Shown piece after piece: positions 7,929-16,649 of a stretch of DNA of 27,121 nucleotides. A program made the position numbers and the translations under genes. The first letter of the stretch is position 1, and the number at the start of each line of letters is the position of its first letter. This DNA comes from Amoeboradix gromovi. Its lineage: Eukaryota > Sanchytriomycota > Sanchytriomycetes > Sanchytriales > Sanchytriaceae. The stretch lies in contig JADGIF010000050.1 in assembly GCA_018985225.1 (NCBI GenBank), positions 1 through 27,121 of the forward strand, in the 5' to 3' direction. The notes beneath the pieces were generated by a model, which saw only the letters and a list, made by a program, of their open reading frames with translations, was not told the origin of the DNA and made no database searches.

Positions 7929-8150
7929 TTATATGTTAACGTAGCTCTTTAGTAATAAAAAATGTCTTGATCTCCAGTAGTCTTGAATCTGAGGAGGATT
8001 ATCATTAAATTGTATTATCGCTATCAATGGAATTGCAAGATAAACAAATTCCCAGAATAATTCAATGTATACGAAAGCCCGAGTAAAAGAAATGCGACTC
8101 TGATGCAAATACGCTCTTCGGAGACGCTTTATGCGCATCGATTGAAACAT
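7929..8150 (-). CDS. small single-pass membrane protein, unknown
   Basis: 73 codons from ATG 8150. The Arg-rich start (MRIKRLRRAYLHQSRISF) is followed by one hydrophobic segment (FVYIELFWEFVYLAIPLIAI) and a short polar tail. The basic N-terminus plus one membrane span would fit a small mitochondrial inner-membrane or ER protein; I do not recognise the family. An alternative model removes a 69-nt intron (GTATGATGAG...CATAAAG) to join an upstream 18-codon ATG ORF (MALNFANKRFTNYDEIV) in phase to RLRRAYL. It is convergent with the gene at 7235-7882, with a 46-bp gap. Confidence 0.4.
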   Translation of the reverse strand: MFQSMRIKRLRRAYLHQSRISFTRAFVYIELFWEFVYLAIPLIAIIQFNDNPPQIQDYWRSRHFLLLKSYVNI

Positions 8151-8192
8151 CAATTAAGAGTTATGGGCCTGTTCTGACTCTTTTTCTCATCA

Positions 8193-8210
8193 TACGACGA
8201 TTTCGTCGTA
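8193..8210. other. 18-bp palindrome TACGACGA-TT-TCGTCGTA
   Basis: Perfect inverted repeat with 8-bp arms and a 2-bp centre, in the short gap between two minus-strand small ORFs. It could be a protein-binding site or a hairpin in a transcript 3' end; there is no direct evidence for either. Confidence 0.35.
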
Positions 8211-8291
8211 GTTTGTAAATCTTTTATTGGCAAAATTTAGTGCCATGATCTAAATCATTATGAAGATGTAAGGCAATGCTCTATACGATGT

Positions 8292-8462
8292 TTACTTGTA
8301 ATTCTTCAAAAGTTCCTCAGTGGTAAATCCGCTCTCAAATGCCATGCTGCTTATCGGAAGTTCTAATTCCATTACGAGTTCGTTAATAACTATTTTGGAA
8401 TTAATTAGTGTATTCACGTGTAATAATATCTGCTTAATTTCTTCATTTACCCGCTTGTTCAT
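8292..8462 (-). CDS. small hypothetical protein, 56 aa
   Basis: ATG at 8460-8462 to TAA 8292-8294. The product begins MNKRVNEEIKQILLHVNTLI and contains SMAFESGFTTEELLKNYK. It is a short helical protein with heptad-like hydrophobic spacing in the first 30 residues, as in small coiled-coil complex subunits. Lys/Glu-rich codon use looks genuine. It lies 20 bp downstream of the NAA25 stop on the same strand. The family is not recognised. Confidence 0.4.
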   Translation of the reverse strand: MNKRVNEEIKQILLHVNTLINSKIVINELVMELELPISSMAFESGFTTEELLKNYK

Positions 8463-8482
8463 CAATTTAGAGTAACCTAAAT

Positions 8483-10393
8483 CTATATTAAATTAATGTT
8501 ACCATATTTCTTAAACGTGTATTCGTTGGAATCAAGTGCTTTCACTAACTCGTCTTGATATACTTTCGATACACTATATAAGTTCAGCGCTTCCAACTCT
8601 TCTTTAAATTTCTTGCAACTTTTCAAATTCAACAATGCATCAAATATGGAATACCACAATACACACCAGTCCCTATCTGGTTTAAAATGCACATTGTACT
8701 CATATTGATACACTTTATAGTCTCTGTTGTCCACCAGCTGCAATGGTACTTGCTTTACCTGATAACGCAATCTGTCTAACATGTTGCGAACATTCGACTG
8801 ATCCGTTAGCATCAAATAACCCCTGATAGCCTCTGTCTGTGCGCAGTATCTGCTTAGACTGGTGTTTATTCTTCGGCTAAAATCATTGAACTCTATAACG
8901 TTTATGTATGACTCGTACAAATATGCCTGAGCTATCATTTCTGGCGTTTCTATCTTATTTGAGAGCGGTAGACTAGCACATTTAATGCTATGATTGATTG
9001 CTTCTTTGTACTCTCTAATCATAACTAATTTGTCCAGGATTATATGACTGAGCATATCTACTTGAATATTCTTAACATCTAATGAATCATAAAGCTCGAT
9101 GCAATACGAATTATTGAAATAAGCTAGCAACTCAATGGCCCACAATTTGAATAAAACGTTAAATTTGCGATGTTTTAGTCCCCATAACAAACAATGTAGA
9201 GCATCCAACTTGCTATTGTCAGTATTTTCATTAAGCAAGGAGTAGACAGTGATTAGCAGCAATTCATCCACGGGATTTGCTTCCTTGATTTCTTTTAATG
9301 GAAATGACTTTAAGAGATCGTTAAATATCGATATTGAGGTACAATTAATTGATTTTAAATAAAAATGAATTTGACACATATTGGTGTAATAGATGACATT
9401 CGATGGTGTTGTACATGTATCTACAGATACTAGCTGGTAGTTATTAAACAAATCTTTAGCTAGCCCAAGACTAACTATGTATTTGATATCCTTGAGGAGA
9501 GAAGGCTGATATTTGCAGAAATCAATAAATTCATAAATCACTTTAGAGCAATCTTTATTAGAAAGATGGTTCAAGTACATTTTAAATAGCAAAGTGTTTT
9601 TTTTTCCACAAACAGATTTGGTCTTAAACGTAACCGGGGTGCGCAGATGCTTGACTAATAGCTCTGCATACTCTTTTAGCAGCTCCCAGTTCTCCGTAAA
9701 ATCACGGGCTAAAACCATTTCAATGAATTCAAGTGCCTTCAAATGATCACCCAATGTCAAATAGGCGTTTATTACTTGTAAATCGGTGTCTAAAGTGCGC
9801 GACCTGTCAGCAAATTTTATGATTTCTTTTTGGAGGTTTAGTTTATTTAATGTCTCGCAATAAATATAATGTGCATGTGGATTACTAGTTATGTCTGGTA
9901 GTTTGTCAAAAGTTCGTTTGGAAAGTTCAAGCAACAAGGACTCATTTTGTAAATCTTCTTGAGATTGAAGGTAGAGAACAGTGCCAGTCCAGCTAACATA
10001 TCTAATTTTATCAGTAGATTTAAACAAGTGAGAACTGACTAGCCGCTGCTGTTTGTAATTACTAGATCTAATTAGAGCCATAAAATACTGGCATGCCAAC
10101 TCTTCACTTAACTTCCAACAATGCTCATAAAGCGCAGGTACAGACTCAGAATTGCCCTGAAGTCGAAGACATAACGAAAGCACTTTGAGCACATGGGGAT
10201 TTTTGGATTTTGAGGCCTCTAATTCTTTTATCAAAGTGATGGAAATTGGGTTGTCCATTTTAGTATAAGATAATGCCAGTAGAGCCTTGACCATAACATT
10301 GTCTTGATTTTTCAGGTATTTATTGCATTCCTTGATTGCTTTGTTAGGGTAATATTCAGCTAACTGTTGCAATTGTGCGATTTTGGGATCCAT
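8483..10393 (-). CDS. NAA25: NatB auxiliary subunit NAA25 / Mdm20
   Basis: 636-aa TPR-superhelix protein matching the non-catalytic subunit of the NatB N-terminal acetyltransferase. NatB acetylates proteins starting Met-Asp/Glu/Asn/Gln on ribosomes; this subunit anchors the Naa20 catalyst. The N-terminus (YYPNKAIKECNKYLKNQD) corresponds to the family's first TPR (AIQxADKLLKKHxD). Later matches are HVLKVLSLCLRL and FTENWELLKEYAELL, the latter like the family's DNWEFYLxY. Loss of the yeast homologue affects actin and mitochondrial inheritance. The length is at the short end for the family (about 700-970 aa). No intron is needed. Start ATG at 10393, right before the conserved first helix. Confidence 0.8.
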   Translation of the reverse strand: MDPKIAQLQQLAEYYPNKAIKECNKYLKNQDNVMVKALLALSYTKMDNPISITLIKELEASKSKNPHVLKVLSLCLRLQGNSESVPALYEHCWKLSEELACQYFMALIRSSNYKQQRLVSSHLFKSTDKIRYVSWTGTVLYLQSQEDLQNESLLLELSKRTFDKLPDITSNPHAHYIYCETLNKLNLQKEIIKFADRSRTLDTDLQVINAYLTLGDHLKALEFIEMVLARDFTENWELLKEYAELLVKHLRTPVTFKTKSVCGKKNTLLFKMYLNHLSNKDCSKVIYEFIDFCKYQPSLLKDIKYIVSLGLAKDLFNNYQLVSVDTCTTPSNVIYYTNMCQIHFYLKSINCTSISIFNDLLKSFPLKEIKEANPVDELLLITVYSLLNENTDNSKLDALHCLLWGLKHRKFNVLFKLWAIELLAYFNNSYCIELYDSLDVKNIQVDMLSHIILDKLVMIREYKEAINHSIKCASLPLSNKIETPEMIAQAYLYESYINVIEFNDFSRRINTSLSRYCAQTEAIRGYLMLTDQSNVRNMLDRLRYQVKQVPLQLVDNRDYKVYQYEYNVHFKPDRDWCVLWYSIFDALLNLKSCKKFKEELEALNLYSVSKVYQDELVKALDSNEYTFKKYGNINLI

Positions 10394-10506
10394 TAATGTT
10401 TTGCTGTTTTATCCTTGAGAAATTACCCAAGTACCATTTTGCTTCATCATTTTTTAGTTGAAGCCATGAACTTTACTGAATTAAAACATACAATGATTTA
10501 TTATTA

Positions 10507-11340
10507 TCAACTAGGCCTGCTAACGTAGTAGTTTTCTTTACTTTCATTTACCAATGTAGTATTTCTTGAATCTAATTGATCCATCGGCTTTTTAGATGGA
10601 GCAGTGTTCATTGGAACATACTCCCCTGGCAGCTTCGCTTTCGGCTTTCTTCTAAAATAGAAAATTGTTAAGAGTAAAATCAAGATGATTAGACCTGGCA
10701 GGAGTATGCTAAGCAACAGCAAATTCTGCAAACTCACAGAGTCATTAGCAATCGCAGAATTTGAAATTGGTGAACTATTTAAGCCAGCAATGCTAAACTT
10801 TTCCGTATCAACTGAAATGTTATTGAAAAAATCATTACCACAGGTTGATTCTAAATGCTCTTTCAGAACAGCTGTCGCAGACTTGTTACTACCTAATGAG
10901 TTACTGAATTCTTCGTATTTAATTTTATATAGGATTGATTGCTTCTCACACTCAGTGCATGGCAAATTAATGAATCCTTTTCCTAAATCTGAAAGCACTT
11001 GATTTTCATCATTATATCCCTTTGAAATCCAGTAATCAATTTCGGAGACATCGCAGATATCGTCTCCTATTGCATTGCAATCATTGTTCCATCTGTACAG
11101 GCAAACCCTCGATATTGTTCCTGCATCAGGGATCTTTGACATGCACTCATTAGCTGCTTCATATTGCTTGCCACAATCTGTTGCACATAATTTCTTAAAT
11201 ACATCTCTTCTACCAGGAAGATAATCCCCGGGCTCTTGTTCGTAATTGCATTTCTTATCGATGAGGCTGCTGCACTTTGCTGATATATTTGTGGAATTAC
11301 AGTATGGCATCTCAGCGCTCAGAACTACTAAAAGCAACAT
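10507..11340 (-). CDS. Cys-rich type I membrane protein, unknown
   Basis: 277 aa. A short hydrophobic N-terminus (MLLLVVLSAEMPYC) acts as a signal peptide or partial signal. An extracellular region of ~190 residues with about a dozen cysteines follows (CSSLIDKKCNYE, FKKLCATDCGKQYEAANEC, VCLYRWNNDC, NLPCTECEKQ) with several N-x-S/T sites. A strong membrane span (LLLLSILLPGLIILILLLTI) follows at about 208-230, then the stop-transfer YFRRKPKAK and a ~45-residue cytoplasmic tail. The layout resembles the Cys-rich cell-wall or plasma-membrane proteins common in early fungi. No specific function is assigned. It is divergent from PIG-A, leaving ~190 bp for promoters. Confidence 0.65.
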   Translation of the reverse strand: MLLLVVLSAEMPYCNSTNISAKCSSLIDKKCNYEQEPGDYLPGRRDVFKKLCATDCGKQYEAANECMSKIPDAGTISRVCLYRWNNDCNAIGDDICDVSEIDYWISKGYNDENQVLSDLGKGFINLPCTECEKQSILYKIKYEEFSNSLGSNKSATAVLKEHLESTCGNDFFNNISVDTEKFSIAGLNSSPISNSAIANDSVSLQNLLLLSILLPGLIILILLLTIFYFRRKPKAKLPGEYVPMNTAPSKKPMDQLDSRNTTLVNESKENYYVSRPS

Positions 11341-11534
11341 AACCTTGTTTTATCCTCATATATTTGTACCCCGGACGAAACCATGATAAGTCTAGCATCG
11401 ATAAAGACAGAGGCCTAAAAGCTATTAACACCTAAAATTTGTAGTGGCTTATGGTGGCACTTGTTGCAAATAGTCCAGGCCTCAGCTTTTATATTTGGTG
11501 TCTCGTTTTCGAGTTGATTTTAATTTTCAAAACA

Positions 11535-12905
11535 ATGATTATAGCCATGGTAAGTGACTTCTTCTTTCCAAAAATAGGTGGAGTCGAGAGCCATATCATA
11601 CACCTGAGTCATCAACTGATTAGACTGGGGCACACTATAATAGTTATTACTCATCATTATCCTGGCTATGTTGGTATTCATTACATCGGTTGCCTTAAAG
11701 TTTATTACCTTCCTTTACCCATAGTATATGAGGGCTGTACATTTCCTACAATCTTATGCAATACGACAATTCTTGGCAAAATCTTTTATGAAGAAGATGT
11801 GGACTTAGTACATGGTCATCAATCCTCTAGTGCATTAGCACTGGAAGCATGTATTCACGCTAGCTTGATGGGTATAAAATCTACATTTACAGATCATTCG
11901 CTCTTTTCGTTTAAATTGAATGGTCCAATTTTCTTAAACAAATGTTGCAAATTTGCTTTGCGATCCACACAGGCCTTCTTTTGTGTGTCTCAAGTAAGTA
12001 GTACTAATCTATGTCTAAGGAGTTGGATACCAAAGGACAAGTGTTATGTTATACCCAACGCAATCGTAAATAAAGATTTTACTCCAGATGTACAAAAATG
12101 TACGGTCAACGATATAATTACAATAGTTGTAGTATCCAGATTAGTGTATAGGAAAGGAACAGATCTGTTAATAAAAGTCATTCCAATAATTTGTCAATCT
12201 TTTAAAAATGTTCATTTTCTAATCGCTGGCGAAGGTGAAAAACAGATTGAATTAGAACAAATGATTGACCAGTATCTGCTGTTTGATAGAGTTACTTTAT
12301 TAGGTGGCATTGCATTAGGTAAGGTAAGAAATGTACTGGTGCAAGGCTCAATATTCCTTAACACCAGTTTGACAGAAGCGTTTTGCATTGCTATTTTAGA
12401 GGCAGCTAGCTGCGGGCTATTAGTAGTTTCCACTAATGTGGGTGGAATACCTGAAGTGCTGCCAAGTGATATGGTGAGGCTGTCTGATCCAAACAGTAAG
12501 TCTTTGATCTATCATCTGGAGCTTGCAATAAAAGATGTTCTAACCCATCGCCAAACAAAAAAACTAAACTGCTTTCCTGAATTTCATGATAGGCTTTGCA
12601 AGATATATTCATGGGAAGATGTGGCCATTCAAACAGCTGCAGTTTATCAATCATTGCCGGAACCGCTATCCTTGAATGAAATGATTGATGGACACACAAA
12701 CAAATCCATATTCTCTATAGTGTCACTATTGACATTAGTCGGCTCTTGGATGTTTACTCAACTATTTATGGCATTTTTAGATAAAAAGAAAACCGTTGTG
12801 AAGCATTTGAAATATGAAAACAACGAGTTCTATTTTGACTGCTATATCAAGCACAATGGCTATTACAGTCAAATTTTGGAAGTCAAGACAGGGGACAATG
12901 TTTAG
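11535..12905 (+). CDS. PIGA: PIG-A, GlcNAc-transferase catalytic subunit of GPI synthesis
   Basis: 456 aa from ATG 11535. PIG-A/Gpi3 transfers GlcNAc from UDP-GlcNAc to phosphatidylinositol on the cytosolic ER face, the first step of GPI-anchor synthesis. The start reads MVSDFFFPKIGGVESHI, the family signature. VHGHQSSSALALEA and TDHSLFSF follow. The GT4 domain ends with the EX7E motif EAFCIAILE and then STNVGGIPEVLP. A C-terminal membrane span (SIVSLLTLVGSWMFTQLF) anchors it to the ER. An upstream in-frame ATG (11451) would add 28 hydrophobic residues not found in the family, so I prefer 11535. The Cys-rich GPI/TM-type surface proteins nearby are plausible clients of the pathway, but that is inference. 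Confidence 0.9.
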   Translation: MIIAMVSDFFFPKIGGVESHIIHLSHQLIRLGHTIIVITHHYPGYVGIHYIGCLKVYYLPLPIVYEGCTFPTILCNTTILGKIFYEEDVDLVHGHQSSSALALEACIHASLMGIKSTFTDHSLFSFKLNGPIFLNKCCKFALRSTQAFFCVSQVSSTNLCLRSWIPKDKCYVIPNAIVNKDFTPDVQKCTVNDIITIVVVSRLVYRKGTDLLIKVIPIICQSFKNVHFLIAGEGEKQIELEQMIDQYLLFDRVTLLGGIALGKVRNVLVQGSIFLNTSLTEAFCIAILEAASCGLLVVSTNVGGIPEVLPSDMVRLSDPNSKSLIYHLELAIKDVLTHRQTKKLNCFPEFHDRLCKIYSWEDVAIQTAAVYQSLPEPLSLNEMIDGHTNKSIFSIVSLLTLVGSWMFTQLFMAFLDKKKTVVKHLKYENNEFYFDCYIKHNGYYSQILEVKTGDNV

Positions 12906-13302
12906 TAAAGAACATATTTCCATTTTTGTTATTCTTGTTGCAGAAACTTTTGGATCTCTTTGTAAAAATTAGACTTAATCTGAAAAATTGATTTCTCGGA
13001 AATGTCAATCAAGGAAAAATCCGATCCTCTGTAAAACTAGACGTCCAACTAAGATACAAAAAAATGATGATTTTGGCTTTATAATTTATTAATCATTAAC
13101 GTCCGGGAAACGGTGTGGTAAGACAAATAATTTGAATGATTTGAATAAAAATGTTTAAAATTTTACACTAAAAATTGAGTATCAACTTTAATGAAACAAG
13201 ACATCAACATCTTAGTACACAATACTAAGCAAATAAAGCAAGCTGTATCAGTTTTTTATAAGTCACAATATCATTCTTTTAAATGTGTGTTAACCGGAGC
13301 AA
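12906..13302. other. intergenic, no clear gene
   Basis: AT-rich. A coding-like minus-strand stretch (12929 to about 13030) reads DFSLIDISEKSIFQIKSNFY and ends LQQE-stop, with no visible start; it might be a last exon. On the plus strand an ATG at 13002 gives only ten codons before a stop. Nothing else supported. Confidence 0.3.
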
Positions 13303-13815
13303 ATGTGACACCAAATATAAAAACTAGACTAACTCGTTTTTAAAGGTGCACCATACGGAGGAAATGCTATCATCAATAAAAGATCTTCTATTATACCAAT
13401 TTTCTTTCATTACTTTCAATCCTCTTTTCAAAATAAAACTATAAGACCCTGCATCTCGTTCAAATATATGAGGTCTTTGAGCATCTAAGCAAAATGTGCA
13501 TTTTCCTAGACGGTACTCTTTCTTCATTTCATTTAATGTTATACTAACATCATTACTCTTATCTATTCTAGTTTTTTCAGAGTAATAGTGATATTCTATT
13601 TGAAATAAAGATTGGATGAAAGAGTTAGAGAATAGCTGTACAGAATATTTTTTCAAATTTCGATACAAAAAGTTATTTATTTTCCTTCTATACTCGTCAA
13701 CTTCGCAACTAGCTGAATGTCCACTCGCCTCTTAAATCCATAAAATTAATAAAGCTGAAATAATGTTCCAAGTTGTTACAGAAAGTTAGTCTGGTTTTTA
13801 TATTTGATGTCCCAT
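13303..13815 (-). mobile_element. TIR element A, non-autonomous, with Fanzor-like C-terminus
   Basis: About 513 bp with inverted ends. The left end reads CCAAATATAAAAACTAGACT (from 13311); the right end (to about 13815) is its mirror, closing GATGTCCCA. The right terminus is followed by TA (CCCATATGG); the left flank is degraded, so no clean duplication is shown. Internally it carries the 3' part of a Fanzor-like gene on the minus strand. Its right ~230 bp is shared with copy 1 (261-492) and its two end regions with element B. It looks like an internally deleted derivative of a larger nuclease-bearing transposon. Confidence 0.7.
13324..13668 (-). pseudogene. Fanzor/TnpB-like C-terminal fragment in element A
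   Basis: About 114 codons. The N-terminal part (NLKKYSVQLFSNSFIQSLFQ) is helical. Then GKCTFCLDAQRPHIFERDAG and SYSFILKRGL match the second CxxC of the zinc ribbon and the RuvC-III motif of TnpB/Fanzor (C-x-x-C...RDxNxAxNILxxGL). The D of ERDAG is the expected third catalytic Asp. The first CxxC, still present in copy 1, is deleted here. The stop (TAG, 13324-13326) lies inside the terminal repeat (GTC-TAG). It has no RuvC-I/II and so is non-functional. Confidence 0.5.
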
Positions 13816-13948
13816 ATGGATTTAATGTAGTTTAAACTTTCGCTCACATTATAATCGATAAAAAACCACACAGTGTGCAATTTCCCTCCTCAAAAACCAT
13901 TTGAGACTAATGACGCCTACATAATAATGTGACCTAACCCCGAAAGTT

Positions 13949-14500
13949 ATGATTGGACTACTTAAAAGTTTTACAGACATGATCCTCTTATTTGCAGCTG
14001 CAATTTGTGAATTTCTTGTCCATAAAAGAATTTCGGACTTTAAAGTTGAAAGCGTCAGCTTTACAGGAATGTGCCAAAATAAAAACACAAAATATGTCGT
14101 TTTCAAATGTTATTCAAACGAGTACACAACAGTTTGTCCTAATCCATTAGGTCCTTCTTCCTTTAGTGATGATACTGCATTCATTGATTATCATAGGGAA
14201 TCTGCAATAAGTTACTGTATGGAAGTATCCAGTTTTGTCAAACCCAATTTCTGGCGGTGCAAAAGGGCTCCACATTATTTAGTTTCTTTACTACTTACAG
14301 TTAAAGACATACCGACTTGCGCTGAAGTGTCTGTGAAATCCTGTCGCAGAGTGCATTTCGGTAAGGACGAAACTCGTTTTATAGATTCTGATAAACAAAC
14401 AGCATTGTTAGCACTAGTTAATTTTTTTTCAATTTTGTTAAAAACTTTAACGCAAAACCGAGCTGATTTTGCCATATGTAATTTCGATAGATATCATTAG
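13949..14500 (+). CDS. hypothetical secreted or membrane protein, 183 aa
   Basis: ATG 13949, TAG 14498-14500. The N-terminus is hydrophobic (SFTDMILLFAAAICEFLV), like a signal peptide or anchor. Scattered cysteines follow (GMCQNKN, VFKCYSNEYTTVCPNP, ISYCMEV, FWRCKRAPH, PTCAEVSVKSCRR, AICNF), suggesting a disulfide-bonded lumenal or secreted domain. A second hydrophobic stretch (TALLALVNFFSILLKTL) lies near the C-terminus. The family is not recognised. It sits alone between TIR elements A and B (130 bp and 615 bp away), so it may be cargo of an older element or a young lineage-specific gene. Confidence 0.45.
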   Translation: MIGLLKSFTDMILLFAAAICEFLVHKRISDFKVESVSFTGMCQNKNTKYVVFKCYSNEYTTVCPNPLGPSSFSDDTAFIDYHRESAISYCMEVSSFVKPNFWRCKRAPHYLVSLLLTVKDIPTCAEVSVKSCRRVHFGKDETRFIDSDKQTALLALVNFFSILLKTLTQNRADFAICNFDRYH

Positions 14501-15115
14501 GTAGTGAAGAACATTACTTGAAATATATGCACCCATTGAATCCTGTCTCACTGTAGTGTTAGCGTGAGCAGCCATTGCGACGGTGAGACTTTCAGTTTTT
14601 CTGTGAGATTTATTATTTTTCTTGCAGATCGAATTAGCTAAAAGATTGAAAAGCACTGCGACAGGTGAAATACCATTGAAATAACTTGAACGCAAAGAAA
14701 CAAGATATAATAAAGTGGTAGAACCATTGAATCTTGCTAAGATAGAATAAACAATAATTCCAAGTCTCCTGTAGTTGATTCCTTAGCAATGCTGATATAT
14801 TGAAGTAGTAAAGAATTACATTAAGATTAAGAAAGAAAAAAGGTATCATAATAAATAGTTTTTTTTAAACTTATCATTAAATTACTGTTATAGGCGAACT
14901 GAATTAACAACTTTACTTGACATTTACGGATCGCATAGCTAAGTCTATTCGATTCTGAACTGAGTTGATAGCGAATAGGTGGACTCATCCTCATTTCTGG
15001 AACAATCCGTTTCATTTTCATGCCTTTGAGGAATTGGCAATTAAAACTATCATAAGATTTGAATCCTTTTCATTGAAGAAAGAAAGCTCCATCTCTTTGT
15101 TACAAAATATCCAAA
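14501..15115. other. gene-poor stretch between the 183-aa ORF and element B
   Basis: Only short overlapping frames rich in rare transitions; none has a start and composition I would defend. No RNA gene or terminal-repeat motif was found until element B. Confidence 0.4.
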
Positions 15116-15378
15116 TGGGAAATCAAATATAAAAACTGGACTAACTTTCTGTAACAACTTGGAACATTACTTCAGCTTTATTAATTTTATGGATTTAAGA
15201 GGCGAGTGGACATTCAGCTAGTTGCGGAGTTTAAAAGTAAAATAAATAACTTTTTGTATCGAAATTTCCAAACATAAATATTCTGTGCAGATAGAAGATC
15301 TTTTATTAATGATAGCATTTCCTCCGTATGGAGCACCTTTAAAAACGAGTTAGTCTAGTTTTTATATTTGGTGCCCCA
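15116..15378 (+). mobile_element. TIR element B, miniature derivative of element A
   Basis: 263 bp, inverted relative to element A. Ends: TGGGAAATCAAATATAAAAA (left) and the mirror ending GGTGCCCCA (right, followed by TA). Positions 15140-15240 match the reverse complement of element A's right part, including ATGGATTTAAGAGGCGAGTG and the same internal TAG. Positions 15290-15378 match its left part, with the codons for SFI(N/D)DSISSVW. The middle, including the CxxC and RD motifs, is missing. This is the structure of a MITE made by internal deletion. It lies about 165 bp upstream of Mdm35. Confidence 0.75.
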
Positions 15379-15543
15379 TATGTACGATGTTGAGAAATTC
15401 TGAATAAGCTCAATAGAAGAGATTTTACGGTAACGACTTCTCTGCCAAGTACACATGGTAGTTTGAGAGATTTGAACTTTATTAGAACTACTTAAGCTAC
15501 TTGTTTCAAAGCGGCTTGTGCTTTTGTATGACTCCTTAATACA

Positions 15544-15762
15544 ATGGAATCATTGGACCCAAAATGCACTCCAATTAAGAAAGAATATGACCAATGCTTT
15601 CAGTCATGGCATCAAGAGTTTATCAAAAACCCATCCAAATTTAAGAATCATCAGCCTTGTAGGGATTTATTTACAAAATACCAAGATTGTCTAAAAAATG
15701 TCATCTCTCCTCTGGAAAGTGATATTAATCAAGCCAGAGACCATTTAAAGAGTTTTAAATGA
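15544..15762 (+). CDS. MDM35: Mdm35/TRIAP1, twin CX9C intermembrane-space protein
   Basis: 72 aa with two exact CX9C motifs (CTPIKKEYDQC and CRDLFTKYQDC) and the family phrase YDQCFQSWHQEFIK. Mdm35 is imported into the mitochondrial intermembrane space through the Mia40 disulfide relay. There it pairs with Ups/PRELI proteins to carry phosphatidic acid or phosphatidylserine between membranes. Length and motif spacing are typical. The stop is TGA, showing that TGA is a normal stop in this genome. Its last 8 bp overlap the 3' end of the convergent gene at 15755-16360. Confidence 0.9.
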   Translation: MESLDPKCTPIKKEYDQCFQSWHQEFIKNPSKFKNHQPCRDLFTKYQDCLKNVISPLESDINQARDHLKSFK

Positions 15763-16360
15763 GACTATTTATTGCAAGTAAAATATTTATACTCACAACT
15801 GCAAACGATGAGGATGCTGCTGTTAGTGGTTGAAATTGATCACTATAATTATTATATTCACTGAGATCCTCAGTTTCGGTGCTCGTAGGTACTGGTGCAC
15901 TTTCTTCTGAGTGACTTTTACTCTCATCTGATAATCCATTGCTAGCGGAATTGCCACTAGTGGTAATTTTACTGCTTTTTCTCGATCCTTCAGAATCTCC
16001 AGTGTGGGTATCTTTTGAACTTGAAATGTTTATAGTACTAGTAGGCCACCTGTCTATAGTTGAGCTAGCTGGTATGTTGCTTGAAATATTTGAAGATTTC
16101 GTTTTCAGAGAATCCAAGGCATTCATTACTATCTCTTGATCTTTGCTTGGAAACTTTGATATAGCTTCCTTAACAATTGGGTAATCTGCATATTTTGCTG
16201 TCTTTTCTGGGTCCCCAATAATCTTTGCAATCTCTGGGTTTTGCATTAATTTCGCAATTTGTGGATTTCTCATAACTTGTTGTAAATTTGGAGGCAATCC
16301 CCCAAGTACGGACTGAACTGGTGCACTGTTTAGAATGGAGGATATGTCGAGTGCGGTCAT
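15755..16360 (-). CDS. STI1-motif protein, unknown
   Basis: 201 aa. Residues ~25-70 (VMRNPQIAKLMQNPEIAKII, then GDPEKTAKYADYPIVKEAI) match an STI1/DP-type helical motif as in Hip (ST13), Sti1 and ubiquilins, which binds hydrophobic segments or chaperones. A Ser/Thr-rich disordered region (~85-170) follows and the C-terminus is mildly hydrophobic (FAVVSINILLAI). That end may be artificial: GTTGTGAGTATAAAT contains a splice-donor-like GTGAGT, and splicing would change the last ~13 residues. Start ATG 16360. The role may be co-chaperone or tail-anchor handling, on the motif alone. It overlaps Mdm35 tail to tail. Confidence 0.55.
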   Translation of the reverse strand: MTALDISSILNSAPVQSVLGGLPPNLQQVMRNPQIAKLMQNPEIAKIIGDPEKTAKYADYPIVKEAISKFPSKDQEIVMNALDSLKTKSSNISSNIPASSTIDRWPTSTINISSSKDTHTGDSEGSRKSSKITTSGNSASNGLSDESKSHSEESAPVPTSTETEDLSEYNNYSDQFQPLTAASSSFAVVSINILLAINSLI

Positions 16361-16649
16361 TTTTGAAATGGAGCTGTTTTCCTTTTCAAATGACTTTTAG
16401 ACCCTTGAGCCAATCACTGACGATCTGTCATGCTTGCTCTTATTTGATTTGACAACTTAGATGCATTGACTTCTTGGCCGCTCGCACGCTGTGTTTCTTG
16501 GCTTGTTTTAATTGAGAGGACAAGAAGTTTTCTTTAGATTCTGTGTGCAAAAATAAACTTAATCTCAGTCGAATGAATTCATGACCAATAATCATAAGTA
16601 AAAGATTTGCTCTTCAGCACTAAATACAGCACTTCATAGATAAGTATGT

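Noticed and set aside
11451-11534. Longer PIG-A start
   Set aside because: Adds 28 hydrophobic residues absent from the family; the conserved start lies at 11535.
13303-13815. piggyBac-type element
   Set aside because: The ends are not followed by TTAA and the Cys motifs with ERDAG...ILKRGL fit TnpB/Fanzor better, though this is not excluded.
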